A stretch of DNA of 64,000 bases from Vreelandella lutescens (GTDB lineage: Bacteria; Pseudomonadota; Gammaproteobacteria; Pseudomonadales; Halomonadaceae): assembly GCF_014640815.1 (NCBI RefSeq), contig NZ_BMHM01000001.1, positions 62,001 through 126,000 of the forward strand, in the 5' to 3' direction. The translations under genes and the position numbers were made by a program. Below, one piece after another: positions 46,856 through 55,278 of the stretch. Within the stretch, counting starts at the first letter, position 1. Each line of letters starts with the position of its first letter. The notes below the pieces were generated by a model. It ran no database searches. It was not told the DNA's origin and saw nothing but the letters and a program-made list of their open reading frames with translations.

Positions 46856-46874
46856 CGCCGCAAGGGCAGTGAAT

Positions 46875-47588
46875 TTACTCAGCAGGCCACGCGGGCAGGC
46901 GTTTTTCGCGGTAAACATCGCCGCGGTAATCCACGTGCAGCACGACCTGCTCTTCGGCGTCATTCTCCGCTAGCCACTCCATATGGCGGCCTTTGAAATC
47001 GGCCAGGATGGCATTGCGGTAGCCCTGCTCGCTCAGCGAGTTCTCTACATCGCTTTGGTCCAGGCCCGACAGGCTATCATCACGATGGGGACGGTCGTGT
47101 CCTGGGCGCTTGATGTGCCACTCGATAAGCTCTCCCTCAGGAGAAAAATAGCTACGTACGTCATAGCCTTCTTCGTTAATACTGGTAATGCGATAAACAT
47201 CGTCGCGGCGCTTCAGCTCCACCATTTCCCCAAAGCGTCGTTCTGATAATTGGCGCTGCAGGTCTGCAACATCTGGAGCAATCACGCGGCCTTGCCGCGG
47301 AGCATTCGCTGATGATTCGCTCTCGGGGTGACGAAGCGACGAGGCGGTGACGGTATCGCCTTCCAAGCGGCCTTCCACCATAATATCGTCGCCTATTTGG
47401 AAGCGCTCCCCACTGCTTCCTTCAGGGCGAATCAGCAGACGACGATCACCTTCATCGACCACCAGCAGGTCATTGAAACGTTCAACGACTTCACCGTTGA
47501 TGCGTACCTCTTCCTGTGCTGCCAGCGGTGCAGAGAGGGCGAGGGTGCAGATGGCCGCAGCCAGTGCTTTGAACGGAGTCGGTTGCAT
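46875..47588 (-). CDS. Secreted OB-fold protein, paralogue B flanking the PepSY two-component system
   Basis: The ATG at 47588, behind AGAGGAAA, gives 237 residues with a signal peptide (MQPTPFKALAAAICTLALSA, cut after PLAAQ); a longer reading to 47657 is rejected. Residues about 28-90 form a small OB-like barrel (VRINGEVVERFNDLLVVDEG). The C-terminal half holds a PepSY-like segment and the block GYRNAILADFKGRHMEWLAE followed by LHVDYRGDVYREK, which aligns with paralogue A across the operon. It converges on the kinase gene. Likely periplasmic; function unknown. Confidence 0.7.
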   Translation of the reverse strand: MQPTPFKALAAAICTLALSAPLAAQEEVRINGEVVERFNDLLVVDEGDRRLLIRPEGSSGERFQIGDDIMVEGRLEGDTVTASSLRHPESESSANAPRQGRVIAPDVADLQRQLSERRFGEMVELKRRDDVYRITSINEEGYDVRSYFSPEGELIEWHIKRPGHDRPHRDDSLSGLDQSDVENSLSEQGYRNAILADFKGRHMEWLAENDAEEQVVLHVDYRGDVYREKRLPAWPAE

Positions 47589-47694
47589 AGCGGTTTCCTC
47601 TTGTTGGCATGTTGGGGCAGGCTTGTGAAGAGATAGCCCCGCAAGTGACAATGCCAAGCCTACGCAACCGGTGCTGAACCCAGACTAAATCACT

Positions 47695-47717
47695 GGTTCA
47701 AGTTTGATTCAGGTTAA
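47695..47717. promoter_or_regulatory. PhoP-box-like repeat between paralogue B and the META lipoprotein
   Basis: GGTTCA, five bases, GATTCA, followed directly by GGTTAA. The 11-base period and half-site sequence resemble the repeat at 44411-44427. It lies about 105 bases from the paralogue B start and 27 bases before the lipoprotein start. A TAGTCT element, the same as at 44440, occurs on the minus strand at 47682-47687. Confidence 0.4.
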
Positions 47718-47744
47718 ATACGTTGATTAGAGAGTGGAGTGGAT

Positions 47745-48197
47745 ATGAAGCAACAGGGCATGAAGTGGTTGATGGCCACCTTAGGCGTGGCCATGCTGGC
47801 AGGCTGCAGCAGTGCACCTCAGCAGGAACGAATCGACGCGCCGCAAGGTGGTACGCTCTCTGGGCCAGTGGTCGAGCAGCGCTGGAACTTGCTGTTAGTC
47901 GGTACTGATGAACGGCTATCTATGCCCGAAACGCCGTTCTTCCGCATTGGCCGCGACGGTAAGGTCAGCGGCTCGGATGGCTGTAACCAGTTCACTGGCA
48001 AGGTGAGCCTGGGCGAGAGCCAGCGCATCGAGTTTAGCGAGCTGGCCTCTACCCGCATGGCGTGCCCCAATATGGAAGATGCCAAGCGGGTCACCGATAT
48101 GCTGGACACTGCCTACCGCTACCTGATCGACCACGACCGTTTGGTGTTCTTTGGGCCAGATAGTCGTGTCCTCGGCGGCTGGCGGGAAGCTAACTAA
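47745..48197 (+). CDS. META/HslJ-domain lipoprotein
   Basis: A 150-residue lipoprotein with lipobox MLAGC. The single META domain (about 45-145) has the family hallmark FFRIGRDGKVSGSDGCNQFTG and the paired Cys in RMACPN, as in HslJ. HslJ-like proteins are envelope stress or heat-shock lipoproteins of unclear mechanism. The ATG at 47745 follows GGAG by five bases; a GTG two codons upstream is possible. It is transcribed away from paralogue B, with the PhoP-box-like repeat between them. Confidence 0.85.
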   Translation: MKQQGMKWLMATLGVAMLAGCSSAPQQERIDAPQGGTLSGPVVEQRWNLLLVGTDERLSMPETPFFRIGRDGKVSGSDGCNQFTGKVSLGESQRIEFSELASTRMACPNMEDAKRVTDMLDTAYRYLIDHDRLVFFGPDSRVLGGWREAN

Positions 48198-48212
48198 AGT
48201 AGTAGGAACGGC

Positions 48213-49379
48213 TTAGTCATTAAAAGGCGGATTGAAGCGGGCGATAAAGCGCGCATCAATCCGCTTTTTCCATTGCCATACCCAGCGCCCCGAAAAGCCC
48301 ATGGCTCCACGGCTGGCAATCGCCCGGCCGTCGCCGGTGCCTATGAGTGCCAGCACGCGACGCGGAGGCTGCCACGGGGTGAGCGGTTTGCCGTGGCAGG
48401 CGGCCCGCAGGTTCTCTGCTAATACGGGCCCCATGCGTACCGCATAAACGCCTGCCTTAGGGAGTGGTGACGAGCGCAGCGCAGCGCAGTCGCCAGCGGC
48501 AAAGATGCCCGGTTGGCCGGTGACCTCAAGTGACGCATCCACCGGGATAAAGCCTTGCTCGTCCAGCGGCAGCGCCGTTTGCTGCAGCCACGTTTGGCCC
48601 ACGGCCCCGGTCGCCCAGAGCAAGATATCCGCTTCGATGTGTTCGCCAGTGTCGGTCTGTACGCCGCCGGGTACCAAGGCGCGCCCCCGCACGCCTGTGT
48701 GGACGCGCACGCCCGCACGTGTGAGCGCTCGCGCCGTTAACCAGCGGGGCAGCCAGCCCGCGCCGGGCAGCAGCGTATCTGCGGCGCTGATCAGCTCCCC
48801 TTGCCAGTGAATGTCCGGGCGCTGTTGGTGAAGCTGTGCGAGGACGCTCATCAGCGTCTCGCAGCCTGCTGCGCCGCCGCCTACGCTCACTACGCTCTGG
48901 CGCGCGCCCGCAGGCAGTTGGGCCACCTCTTCGCGTAATGCTTGCCAGCGGTGGTGTAGCGAGCTGAGCGGGCGCATGGCCAGCAGCGTGGGCAGGGCAC
49001 TCGCCCCGATACCTGCATCGCCTTGTGGGTCAATTACTTGCGGTAACGTGAGCGTCGAGCCGACGTTGAAGGAGGCCACGTCAAACGCAATCACGCTGCC
49101 ATCTGCCAGCGTTACCTGGCGCTCGCTCGTGCTGAACTCCACGGCTGGGGAGGCAATAAAGCGCGCCCCCGCCCGCTGGCAGAGCGCCGCGATATCCATC
49201 TGAGTTTCCCGCAGCGTGCACTCCCCAGAGAGCCACGCAGGCACACTGCCCGAGTAGGCGGCGAAGGGGCTGTCGCTCACCACGGTGATCGACACCGTTT
49301 TATCCGGGCGCTGAGCAAACGCCTCCAGCACAAAGGCATGGGCGTGACCCGCGCCTATGAGCAGTAGCTGTCGTGTCAT
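48213..49379 (-). CDS. FAD-dependent oxidoreductase of the SelD-N-terminal-fusion type
   Basis: A 388-residue flavoprotein of the NADH-dehydrogenase-like fold. The FAD motif GAGHAHAFVLEAFAQRP is at residues 8-24, followed by PFAAYSGSVPAWLSGE, the NAD(P) motif SVGGGAAGCETL and the C-terminal FAD motif GIFAAGDCAAL. The HAH sequence and the YSGSVP-type segment are characteristic of the pyridine-nucleotide oxidoreductase domain often fused to the N-terminus of selenide-water dikinase (TIGR03169 as I recall it). Here no SelD follows: the gene ends without it. Its start overlaps the VTT-flavoprotein stop by four bases; it is the last gene of the eight-gene block. Confidence 0.85.
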   Translation of the reverse strand: MTRQLLLIGAGHAHAFVLEAFAQRPDKTVSITVVSDSPFAAYSGSVPAWLSGECTLRETQMDIAALCQRAGARFIASPAVEFSTSERQVTLADGSVIAFDVASFNVGSTLTLPQVIDPQGDAGIGASALPTLLAMRPLSSLHHRWQALREEVAQLPAGARQSVVSVGGGAAGCETLMSVLAQLHQQRPDIHWQGELISAADTLLPGAGWLPRWLTARALTRAGVRVHTGVRGRALVPGGVQTDTGEHIEADILLWATGAVGQTWLQQTALPLDEQGFIPVDASLEVTGQPGIFAAGDCAALRSSPLPKAGVYAVRMGPVLAENLRAACHGKPLTPWQPPRRVLALIGTGDGRAIASRGAMGFSGRWVWQWKKRIDARFIARFNPPFND

Positions 49380-51520
49380 TGGCGCTCACCGCGCCGCCAG
49401 CGAAAGTACTTCTTCAGCAGTGCCAGCACCCGCTCCGGCTTATGGGCGTTTTTCCAAACGCCTGCGGTGGCTTTGGCCGCTTCGCCCAGCGTGGGGTAGG
49501 GGTGAATGGTGCCGAGCAGTTTATTCAGACCCAGCCCGTGCTTCATGGCGATGGTGAACTCGCCCAGCCACTCCCCAGCGTTTTCCGCCACGATCGTCGC
49601 TCCCAGAATCTTGTCTTTGCCCGGCACGGTAAGCACTTTGATAAAGCCTTCGGGAGCCCCTTCGGCAATGGCGCGGTCGCTTTCGCTCATGGCGTAGCGG
49701 GTCACTTCAAAGGCCACGCCTTTCGCGGTGGCCTCTTTTTCGTTGAGCCCCACTCGCGCTACTTCCGGCTGAACATAAGTAACGGCGGGCATAAAGCGGT
49801 AGTCCACCGCAAAGCTTTTCAGCTCGCCAAACAGTGCATTCACGGCGGCGTGCCACGCCTGATGGGCTGCCGCGTGGGTCAGTTGGTAGGGGCCCGCTAA
49901 GTCGCCGCAGGCCCAGATGTTGGGCAGGCGCGTTTGCAGCCGCTCGTTGAGGGCCAGCGTGCCGCCTTCGGTGGTGGTAATCCCTAGCGCCTCCAGTCCT
50001 AACCCTTCCACGTTGGCCTGACGACCCGCGCTCACCAGTAGATAATCAAACGCTAAGGTGCGGCGCTCACCCAAGTGTTCAATAACAAGCTGATGCTCCC
50101 CGTCGACTTGGTTTACCTCCAGCGCTTTCGCACCGGTCATCACCGTCACGCCCTCTTGGGTGAGCGTGCGCTCTACGTGCTCGCCAACTTCATTATCTTC
50201 CCGGCCCAGCAGCTGCGGAGCGCCCTCTACCAAGATGACGTGGCTACCTAAGCGGGCAAAGCTTTGGCTCAGTTCGCAGCCAATTGCGCCGCCTCCGAGC
50301 ACCACCAACCGTTTGGGCAGCTCGGTGAGCGACCAGAGGTTTTCAGAGGTGAGTAGCGGCGCGTGCTCGATGCCGGGTAGAGAGGGCACGCGAGGGCGCG
50401 CCCCGGTGGCCAGCACGATATGGCGAGCGGTGAGGGTTTGATCGCCCACGCGAATTTCCCATGGTGAAACGAGGGTGGCGTGCTCTTGATATACCTCCAC
50501 ACCGAGCTTGGTGTAGCGCTCCACGCTGTCGTGGGGCTCGATATCACGGATCGCTTGATGCACATGCCCCATCACCTTGGCGAAATCCACGCTGGGCTCG
50601 CTGGCGCTCACGCCAAAGCGGTGCGCCGTGCGAATTTCATGGGCCGCGCGGGCCGCCCGGATTAAGGCTTTGGAAGGCACGCAGCCAGTGTTAAGGCAGT
50701 CGCCGCCCATCTTGTGCTTTTCGATGAGAGCCACCTTGGCTTTCACAGCGCTGGCGATATAGCTGGTGACCAGCCCCGCCGAGCCGCCGCCAATCACCAC
50801 GATGTCGTAGTCAAAACGGCTAGGGCGCGTGAAGCCTTTATAGGCGTTGCGCTTTTGCACCATCAGCGCAATGCGCCGGGCCACCCAGGGGAACACCGCC
50901 AGCAGCGCAAACGAGGCGATGAGCCCAGGCGAGATAATGCCGCTCAGGCTTTCCAACTCGCCGAGCTGGCCGCCCGCATTCACGTACACCGCCGTGCCGG
51001 GCAGCATGCCGAGCTGGCTCACCCAGTAAAACGTGGTGGTTTTAATCCGCGTTAGGCCCATCACGAGGTTGATCATGAAAAATGGAAAAATGGGCACCAA
51101 ACGCAGGGTGAACAGATAAAACGCGCCATCTTTCTCGACGCCCCGGTTCACCGTGTGGAACTGGCGGGGAAAGCGTTTTTCGATGGGCTGACGAAACAGA
51201 AAGCGGGAGAGTAGAAAGGCGAGCGTCGCGCCGATGGCGCTGGCAAACGAGATGATCACTAGCCCCCAGCCCAACCCAAACAGCGCACCGCCCAGCAGCG
51301 TTAACAGCGACGCGCCGGGCAGCGAGAGTGCAGCCATCGCCACATACACCGCAAAGAAAATGCCCGCCACCTGCCAGGGCGACTGCTGAAAAGCTGCCTG
51401 AAAATCGCTGCGGTAGGCCTGCAGGGTATCTAGAGTGAAGAACGTATGGGCGCCGCTAACGTAGAAGCCCATCACGGCCAGTAGCAGTAGGGCAATAATC
51501 AGCAGGCGCTGACGGTTCAT
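49376..51520 (-). CDS. Fusion of TVP38/TMEM64 (VTT) membrane domain with mercuric-reductase-like flavoprotein
   Basis: A 714-residue two-part protein. Residues 1-225: an N-terminal helix (about 5-23) and a VTT/TVP38 domain with about five membrane segments, including LSLPGASLLTLLGGALFG and RLVPIFPFFMINLVMGLT. Residues about 238-705: a class I pyridine-nucleotide disulfide oxidoreductase with FAD motif VVIGGGSAGL, redox pair Cys275/Cys280 (GDCLNTGCVPSK), NAD motif VVLGGGAIGCE and the C-terminal HPYPTLGE active-site region. It lacks an N-terminal mercury-binding domain and the C-terminal Cys pair of MerA. E. coli YdjX/YdjZ carry the VTT domain next to ynjBCD, and here the same parts recur. The substrate is unknown. 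Confidence 0.87.
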   Translation of the reverse strand: MNRQRLLIIALLLLAVMGFYVSGAHTFFTLDTLQAYRSDFQAAFQQSPWQVAGIFFAVYVAMAALSLPGASLLTLLGGALFGLGWGLVIISFASAIGATLAFLLSRFLFRQPIEKRFPRQFHTVNRGVEKDGAFYLFTLRLVPIFPFFMINLVMGLTRIKTTTFYWVSQLGMLPGTAVYVNAGGQLGELESLSGIISPGLIASFALLAVFPWVARRIALMVQKRNAYKGFTRPSRFDYDIVVIGGGSAGLVTSYIASAVKAKVALIEKHKMGGDCLNTGCVPSKALIRAARAAHEIRTAHRFGVSASEPSVDFAKVMGHVHQAIRDIEPHDSVERYTKLGVEVYQEHATLVSPWEIRVGDQTLTARHIVLATGARPRVPSLPGIEHAPLLTSENLWSLTELPKRLVVLGGGAIGCELSQSFARLGSHVILVEGAPQLLGREDNEVGEHVERTLTQEGVTVMTGAKALEVNQVDGEHQLVIEHLGERRTLAFDYLLVSAGRQANVEGLGLEALGITTTEGGTLALNERLQTRLPNIWACGDLAGPYQLTHAAAHQAWHAAVNALFGELKSFAVDYRFMPAVTYVQPEVARVGLNEKEATAKGVAFEVTRYAMSESDRAIAEGAPEGFIKVLTVPGKDKILGATIVAENAGEWLGEFTIAMKHGLGLNKLLGTIHPYPTLGEAAKATAGVWKNAHKPERVLALLKKYFRWRRGERQ

Positions 51521-51574
51521 GGCAGGCTCCTTGGGAAAAGGGATTCGTACTCAGTGCTAAAACGGAACATTTCC

Positions 51575-52198
51575 TTACACGCTGGCGTGACGCAACTGTT
51601 GCCAGCGCTGCCAATCTTCGGGGCGGTCGATGTCCCACATTGTGTCTGGATAGGCGGCTTCCAGGCCCAACGCCGCAAGGCGCGATTGCGTCACGCTCAG
51701 TACCTGCTCGGTGCCCCAGGGAATGCCTTCAAATAGGCTCGGGTGGTCGTGATGGCTGCCAATCAGCCCGTAGCCGCCATCCTCGGCCGGTAGAATCACC
51801 ACGGCAAAGGTGCTCAAGGCCGCTCGGCAACGTTTGAGCATGGCACTGGTAATGCTGGGGCAGTCAGTGCCCATCACCATAGCGGGGCCATCGGTGCTGT
51901 TTAGCGCGTGACGAACGCGCATGCCCACATCGCCCTGCTGCTGGGCGGCCAGGGCAATGCCGTGTTGGGTCTGAAGCTCTAAAAATAGCGGGTGGTGGTG
52001 GTCTAACGAGGTCCACAGCGTGACATTCTCCGCCCCCAGCGCTTCGCAACCGGTGGCGACACAGTGGCGCACCATGGTGGCGTGGGCCTCGGCAGCGCCC
52101 TGAGCACCTAAAAACGGAATCAAACGCGTTTTAGCCTGCCCTGGCAGCGGCGCTTTGGCCAGCAGATGCAGATGGGGTGCGGTGGGCTTAACGTGCAT
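51575..52198 (-). CDS. DUF2064/CofC-like transferase (rSAM/selenodomain-associated transferase 1 type)
   Basis: Starting at ATG 52198 gives 207 residues; the frame upstream is open but belongs to the overlapping gene. Motifs: LLAKAPLPGQAKTRLIPFLG near residue 12, MGTDCPSI in the middle and LPAEDGGYGLIG, all typical of the nucleotidyltransferase-like glycosyltransferase family named TIGR04282 (transferase 1, rSAM/selenodomain-associated) as I recall it. The donor and acceptor are unknown. It overlaps the next transferase by 11 bases, so the two are probably a functional pair. Confidence 0.83.
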   Translation of the reverse strand: MHVKPTAPHLHLLAKAPLPGQAKTRLIPFLGAQGAAEAHATMVRHCVATGCEALGAENVTLWTSLDHHHPLFLELQTQHGIALAAQQQGDVGMRVRHALNSTDGPAMVMGTDCPSITSAMLKRCRAALSTFAVVILPAEDGGYGLIGSHHDHPSLFEGIPWGTEQVLSVTQSRLAALGLEAAYPDTMWDIDRPEDWQRWQQLRHASV

Positions 52199-52883
52199 GG
52201 CGGTACTCCTTAGCCAGTTGGTTGGCGCTGACGCCGCGCCAGTAGCGGTAGCGTAGCCGCCACATGAGGCAAATGGTGGGCCAAGCGCCAAACTCGTCCC
52301 AGCGCCTGCCCGAGCTTATCACCTTCTGGCGCAGGCAGGCGGGGGGCGAGTGTGCCTTAAGGCGTTTGCTAAGTTCGATGTCTTCCATCAGCGGCTGATC
52401 GGGAAAGCCACCCAGCGCGAAAAACGTATCGCGGCGCACAAAGATACCCTGGTCGCCGGTCGCGATACCGCTAATCCGCGAGCGCAGGTTCATCAAGCCC
52501 GCGACCACCGGCAGCCAGCGGCTTCGCCCTGCGAGCTGAATATCAAACCGCCCCCAGGCGCGGTGGGCCAGTGCCTGCTGTAGATTCGCCACCGCATGCT
52601 GCTCTTCGCCGGGGGGCAGTTGGGTATCGGCATGCAAGAAAAGCAGCGCCGGGGCGTGGGCGTGCTGCGCGCCAAGGTTCATCTGCTGCGCTCGTCCGGG
52701 GGCGCTATTCAGCACTGCATCGGCCAGTGGGGCTGCGAGATCTACGCTGGCATCGGTGCTGCCGCCATCCACGACGAGGAGTTGAACGCCTGAGGCGCGC
52801 AGTGGTTGCAGCCGCGTGAGCGTTGCCTGAATACCCGCTGATTCATTGAGCATGGGAATGACGATGCTCAATGACCAAGGCAC
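52188..52883 (-). CDS. GT2-family glycosyltransferase (rSAM/selenodomain-associated transferase 2 type)
   Basis: A family 2 glycosyltransferase: LSIVIPMLNESAGI at the N-terminus, VVDGGSTDAS, NLGAQHAHAPALLFLHADTQ (the DxD-like site), GDQGIFVRR and GGFPDQPLMEDIELSKRLK. Length and motifs fit TIGR04283 (transferase 2, rSAM/selenodomain-associated) as I recall it. The start is uncertain: GTG at 52883 gives 231 residues and puts the first strand at the usual place, TTG at 52901 adds six. No clear ribosome-binding site precedes either, consistent with coupling to the ABC ATPase just upstream. No signal peptide or membrane helix is evident. Confidence 0.82.
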   Translation of the reverse strand: MPWSLSIVIPMLNESAGIQATLTRLQPLRASGVQLLVVDGGSTDASVDLAAPLADAVLNSAPGRAQQMNLGAQHAHAPALLFLHADTQLPPGEEQHAVANLQQALAHRAWGRFDIQLAGRSRWLPVVAGLMNLRSRISGIATGDQGIFVRRDTFFALGGFPDQPLMEDIELSKRLKAHSPPACLRQKVISSGRRWDEFGAWPTICLMWRLRYRYWRGVSANQLAKEYRHAR

Positions 52884-52893
52884 TGGGTGTGGA

Positions 52894-53529
52894 TTAGCCA
52901 AGGGCAATGATCTGCCCCCCTGCCGCCGTCGCATCGTCTTCGTCATGGGTAACGAGCAGGGCAGGCAGGCCCGCCTCCCGCAGTTGGCCGAAGACCAGCG
53001 TGCGCATCTCTTGGCGCAGCGCCGTATCGAGTTTGGAGAAGGGTTCATCCAGCAGCACGGCGCGGGGCTGGGAGAGCAGCAAACGCATCAACGCTACCCT
53101 GGCCTGCTGCCCGCCGGAAAGCGTGGCCGGATCACGGGCTTCAAACCCTGCAAGCCCAATCTGGTCGAGCGCTTTGGCAACCTGTGCACTCTTCTGCGGG
53201 CTTCGATGGGGCAAACCAAAGCGCAGGTTGCCGCCGACGCTCAAGTGAGGAAACAGCAGCGGGTCTTGAAACAGCAAGCCAACGCCGCGCTGCTCGGCGG
53301 GCAGGCGTAGCACGTCGGTGTCGCCAAGGCGAACCTGCCCCTGGGCGGTGAACGTGCTCTGTAAAAAACCGGCAATAAAGGCCAGCAGCGTCGACTTGCC
53401 GGAGCCCGAGGGACCCATCACGGTGAGCACGTCGCCGGGGGCCACCGTGGCATCCACATGCAGCAGCGGGCGGCCAGCTAAGTGAATCCTCACTTGCTCT
53501 AGGGTCAGGGCGTTGGCAGCGTTATTCAC
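52894..53529 (-). CDS. ynjD: ABC transporter ATP-binding protein, YnjD-like
   Basis: A 211-residue ATPase. Walker A (GPSGSGKSTLL) is near 34-44, the Q-loop is in LLFQDPLLFPH, the signature is LSGGQQARVALMRLLL, Walker B is AVLLDEPFSKLD and the switch is VTHDEDDA. GTG start at 53529 behind AGGAAA. Together with the fused permease and the binding protein upstream it makes the YnjBCD importer, whose substrate is not established in E. coli (thiamine or other has been guessed by similarity to ThiBPQ). Confidence 0.88.
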   Translation of the reverse strand: MNNAANALTLEQVRIHLAGRPLLHVDATVAPGDVLTVMGPSGSGKSTLLAFIAGFLQSTFTAQGQVRLGDTDVLRLPAEQRGVGLLFQDPLLFPHLSVGGNLRFGLPHRSPQKSAQVAKALDQIGLAGFEARDPATLSGGQQARVALMRLLLSQPRAVLLDEPFSKLDTALRQEMRTLVFGQLREAGLPALLVTHDEDDATAAGGQIIALG

Positions 53530-53553
53530 GGGTTTCCTTATCCACAGGGCGTC

Positions 53554-55242
53554 TTAACCTTGGCGTTGAACGTTGAGAGGGGCGCGGCGTGGAGCGCCTA
53601 GCCACCGGGGCAGGGCGACAGCGGCCATAAAGCCCACAAGTGGCAGACCCGCTTGTACCAGCGCCCACACGCCGATTAAGCGGCGGTTTCCTCCCGAGGC
53701 CAGCGCCACGGCTTCGGTGGTCACCGTTGAGACTCTGCCTGCGCCTAACAGTTGAGTCGGTAAATATTGGCCAATACTGACCGCCAAGCCCACCGCCACG
53801 GCGGTGAGCAGCGGTGCGATCATTAGCGGCAGCCGCACACGCCAAAACGCCCTGCGGCGAGAGACGCCCAGTGACTGCGCGATATACAGCCAGCGCGGAT
53901 CTAAGCGGCGGTAGGCCTCGGCTAGCGAGAGGTACACATAAGGCAGCACGAACAGCAGGTGGCCCGCCACCACCAGCGCCAGCTGGGGGCGAATGCCCAG
54001 ACGCTCGGCGGCCACCACTAGGCCATATAAAAATGCGATTTGCGGCACCAGCAGCGGCAAATAGAGCAGCCAGAGCGAGCGGGTAGGGTGAAGCTGCTGG
54101 CGCTGCTCGTTTTCAAGGGTGGCGACGACCAACACTGCCGCCAAGCCGGTCGAGAGCAGCGCAATCAGCGCGGTATTCACCAGCGGCCCGGCCAGCATGT
54201 CGGCGCTGCGCTGCCAGTGGTCGAAGGTAAACGACTGCGGCAGCAGCTCAGGAAAACGCCAAAACCCGGCCACCGAGAAAAGCCCTAATCCAACCAGCGC
54301 CGCCAGCGCGGCTAGGCTTGCCAGGGTTAACCCCGCGCGGCCTGTCACGGTGAAGAGGGCCTCCCCCCGCTGTCGGTCGCCGTTGGTCAGCCAGCGATGG
54401 CTAAGCCTGCGGGATAGCTGCTCTAACAGCCACCAGCTCAGCAGCGCGGCGAGCGTCACGCCCAGTTGCAGCACCGCGGCGGCTGATGCCATAAAGCGGC
54501 GGGTAATATCCGGGTCGTTAAACCAGCCAAGAATCGAGACGCTCAAGGTAGGCGGCAAGCGTGGCCCCAGTATCAGCGCCATATCCACCACGGAGGTCGC
54601 GTAGGCGATGACCGCATACACCGGCAGGCGAATCAGCGGATAGAGCGAAGGAAGCACCACTTTGAGCCAGGCAAGCGTGGGCGCATAGCCCAGCGACCGC
54701 GCCAGCCGCAGGCGCTGTTCCGCCTGTAACTGGGGCAGCGCCGCCAGGCTCATCAACAGCAGAAAGGGCGCTTCTTTGAGTACCAGGCCAAAGGTGAGCG
54801 CAAGCCCCCAGGGGTCGTTCACGATCAGCGCATCGGGAGGCGATTCCCAGCCGGAGAGCCAGGGGGAGATGAATCGCGCCATCAGCCCGGAAGGCGCGAT
54901 CAAAAACGCAAAGCCGAACGCCACCGCCGCGTGGGGAATCGCCAGCAGGGGCGACACCAAGCGGCGCAGGCTGCGGTCCAGCCAGGTGCCTTGGCTGGCG
55001 GCTAAAAACAGCACGACGATCAACAGCGCCAGCGCCGTACTGGCCAGGCCGCTGGCAAAGCTGACCGCCACCGAGCGGCCAAGCCCCGGCTGGGCGAACA
55101 GCATTTGCCAGGCGGAGAGGTTGGCCTGCTCGCTGCCCAGCACCGGCAAGTAGCCAAAGGCGGGCAGCAGCACCATGCCGAGCCCCGCGGTAACGGGAAT
55201 CACCAGCAGGGCAATGATCAGAAGAGGCGCTAGTCGCAGCAT
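53554..55242 (-). CDS. ynjC: ABC transporter permease, YnjC-like fused permease
   Basis: A 562-residue permease made of two fused binding-protein-dependent transport domains, with about twelve hydrophobic helices. Each half ends in a loop of the EAA type that contacts the ATPase (SLGYAPTLAWLKVVLPSLYPLIR in the first half, starting near 190, and SLGVSRRRAFWRVRLPLM in the second, near 460). The fused layout is as in YnjC and FbpB-type iron transporters. Its neighbours decide for YnjC. The gene lies 36 bases after the binding protein and 24 bases before the ATPase. Confidence 0.87.
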   Translation of the reverse strand: MLRLAPLLIIALLVIPVTAGLGMVLLPAFGYLPVLGSEQANLSAWQMLFAQPGLGRSVAVSFASGLASTALALLIVVLFLAASQGTWLDRSLRRLVSPLLAIPHAAVAFGFAFLIAPSGLMARFISPWLSGWESPPDALIVNDPWGLALTFGLVLKEAPFLLLMSLAALPQLQAEQRLRLARSLGYAPTLAWLKVVLPSLYPLIRLPVYAVIAYATSVVDMALILGPRLPPTLSVSILGWFNDPDITRRFMASAAAVLQLGVTLAALLSWWLLEQLSRRLSHRWLTNGDRQRGEALFTVTGRAGLTLASLAALAALVGLGLFSVAGFWRFPELLPQSFTFDHWQRSADMLAGPLVNTALIALLSTGLAAVLVVATLENEQRQQLHPTRSLWLLYLPLLVPQIAFLYGLVVAAERLGIRPQLALVVAGHLLFVLPYVYLSLAEAYRRLDPRWLYIAQSLGVSRRRAFWRVRLPLMIAPLLTAVAVGLAVSIGQYLPTQLLGAGRVSTVTTEAVALASGGNRRLIGVWALVQAGLPLVGFMAAVALPRWLGAPRRAPLNVQRQG

Positions 55243-55278
55243 GGTTCAGTGAGTCGCATGCGGGTGTGAGTCGTGCGT

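Noticed and set aside
49376..51520. Mercuric reductase and a mercury-resistance operon
   Set aside because: The flavin domain has only the common redox pair, lacks the metal-binding N-terminal domain and C-terminal Cys pair of MerA, and no merR, merT or merP lies nearby.
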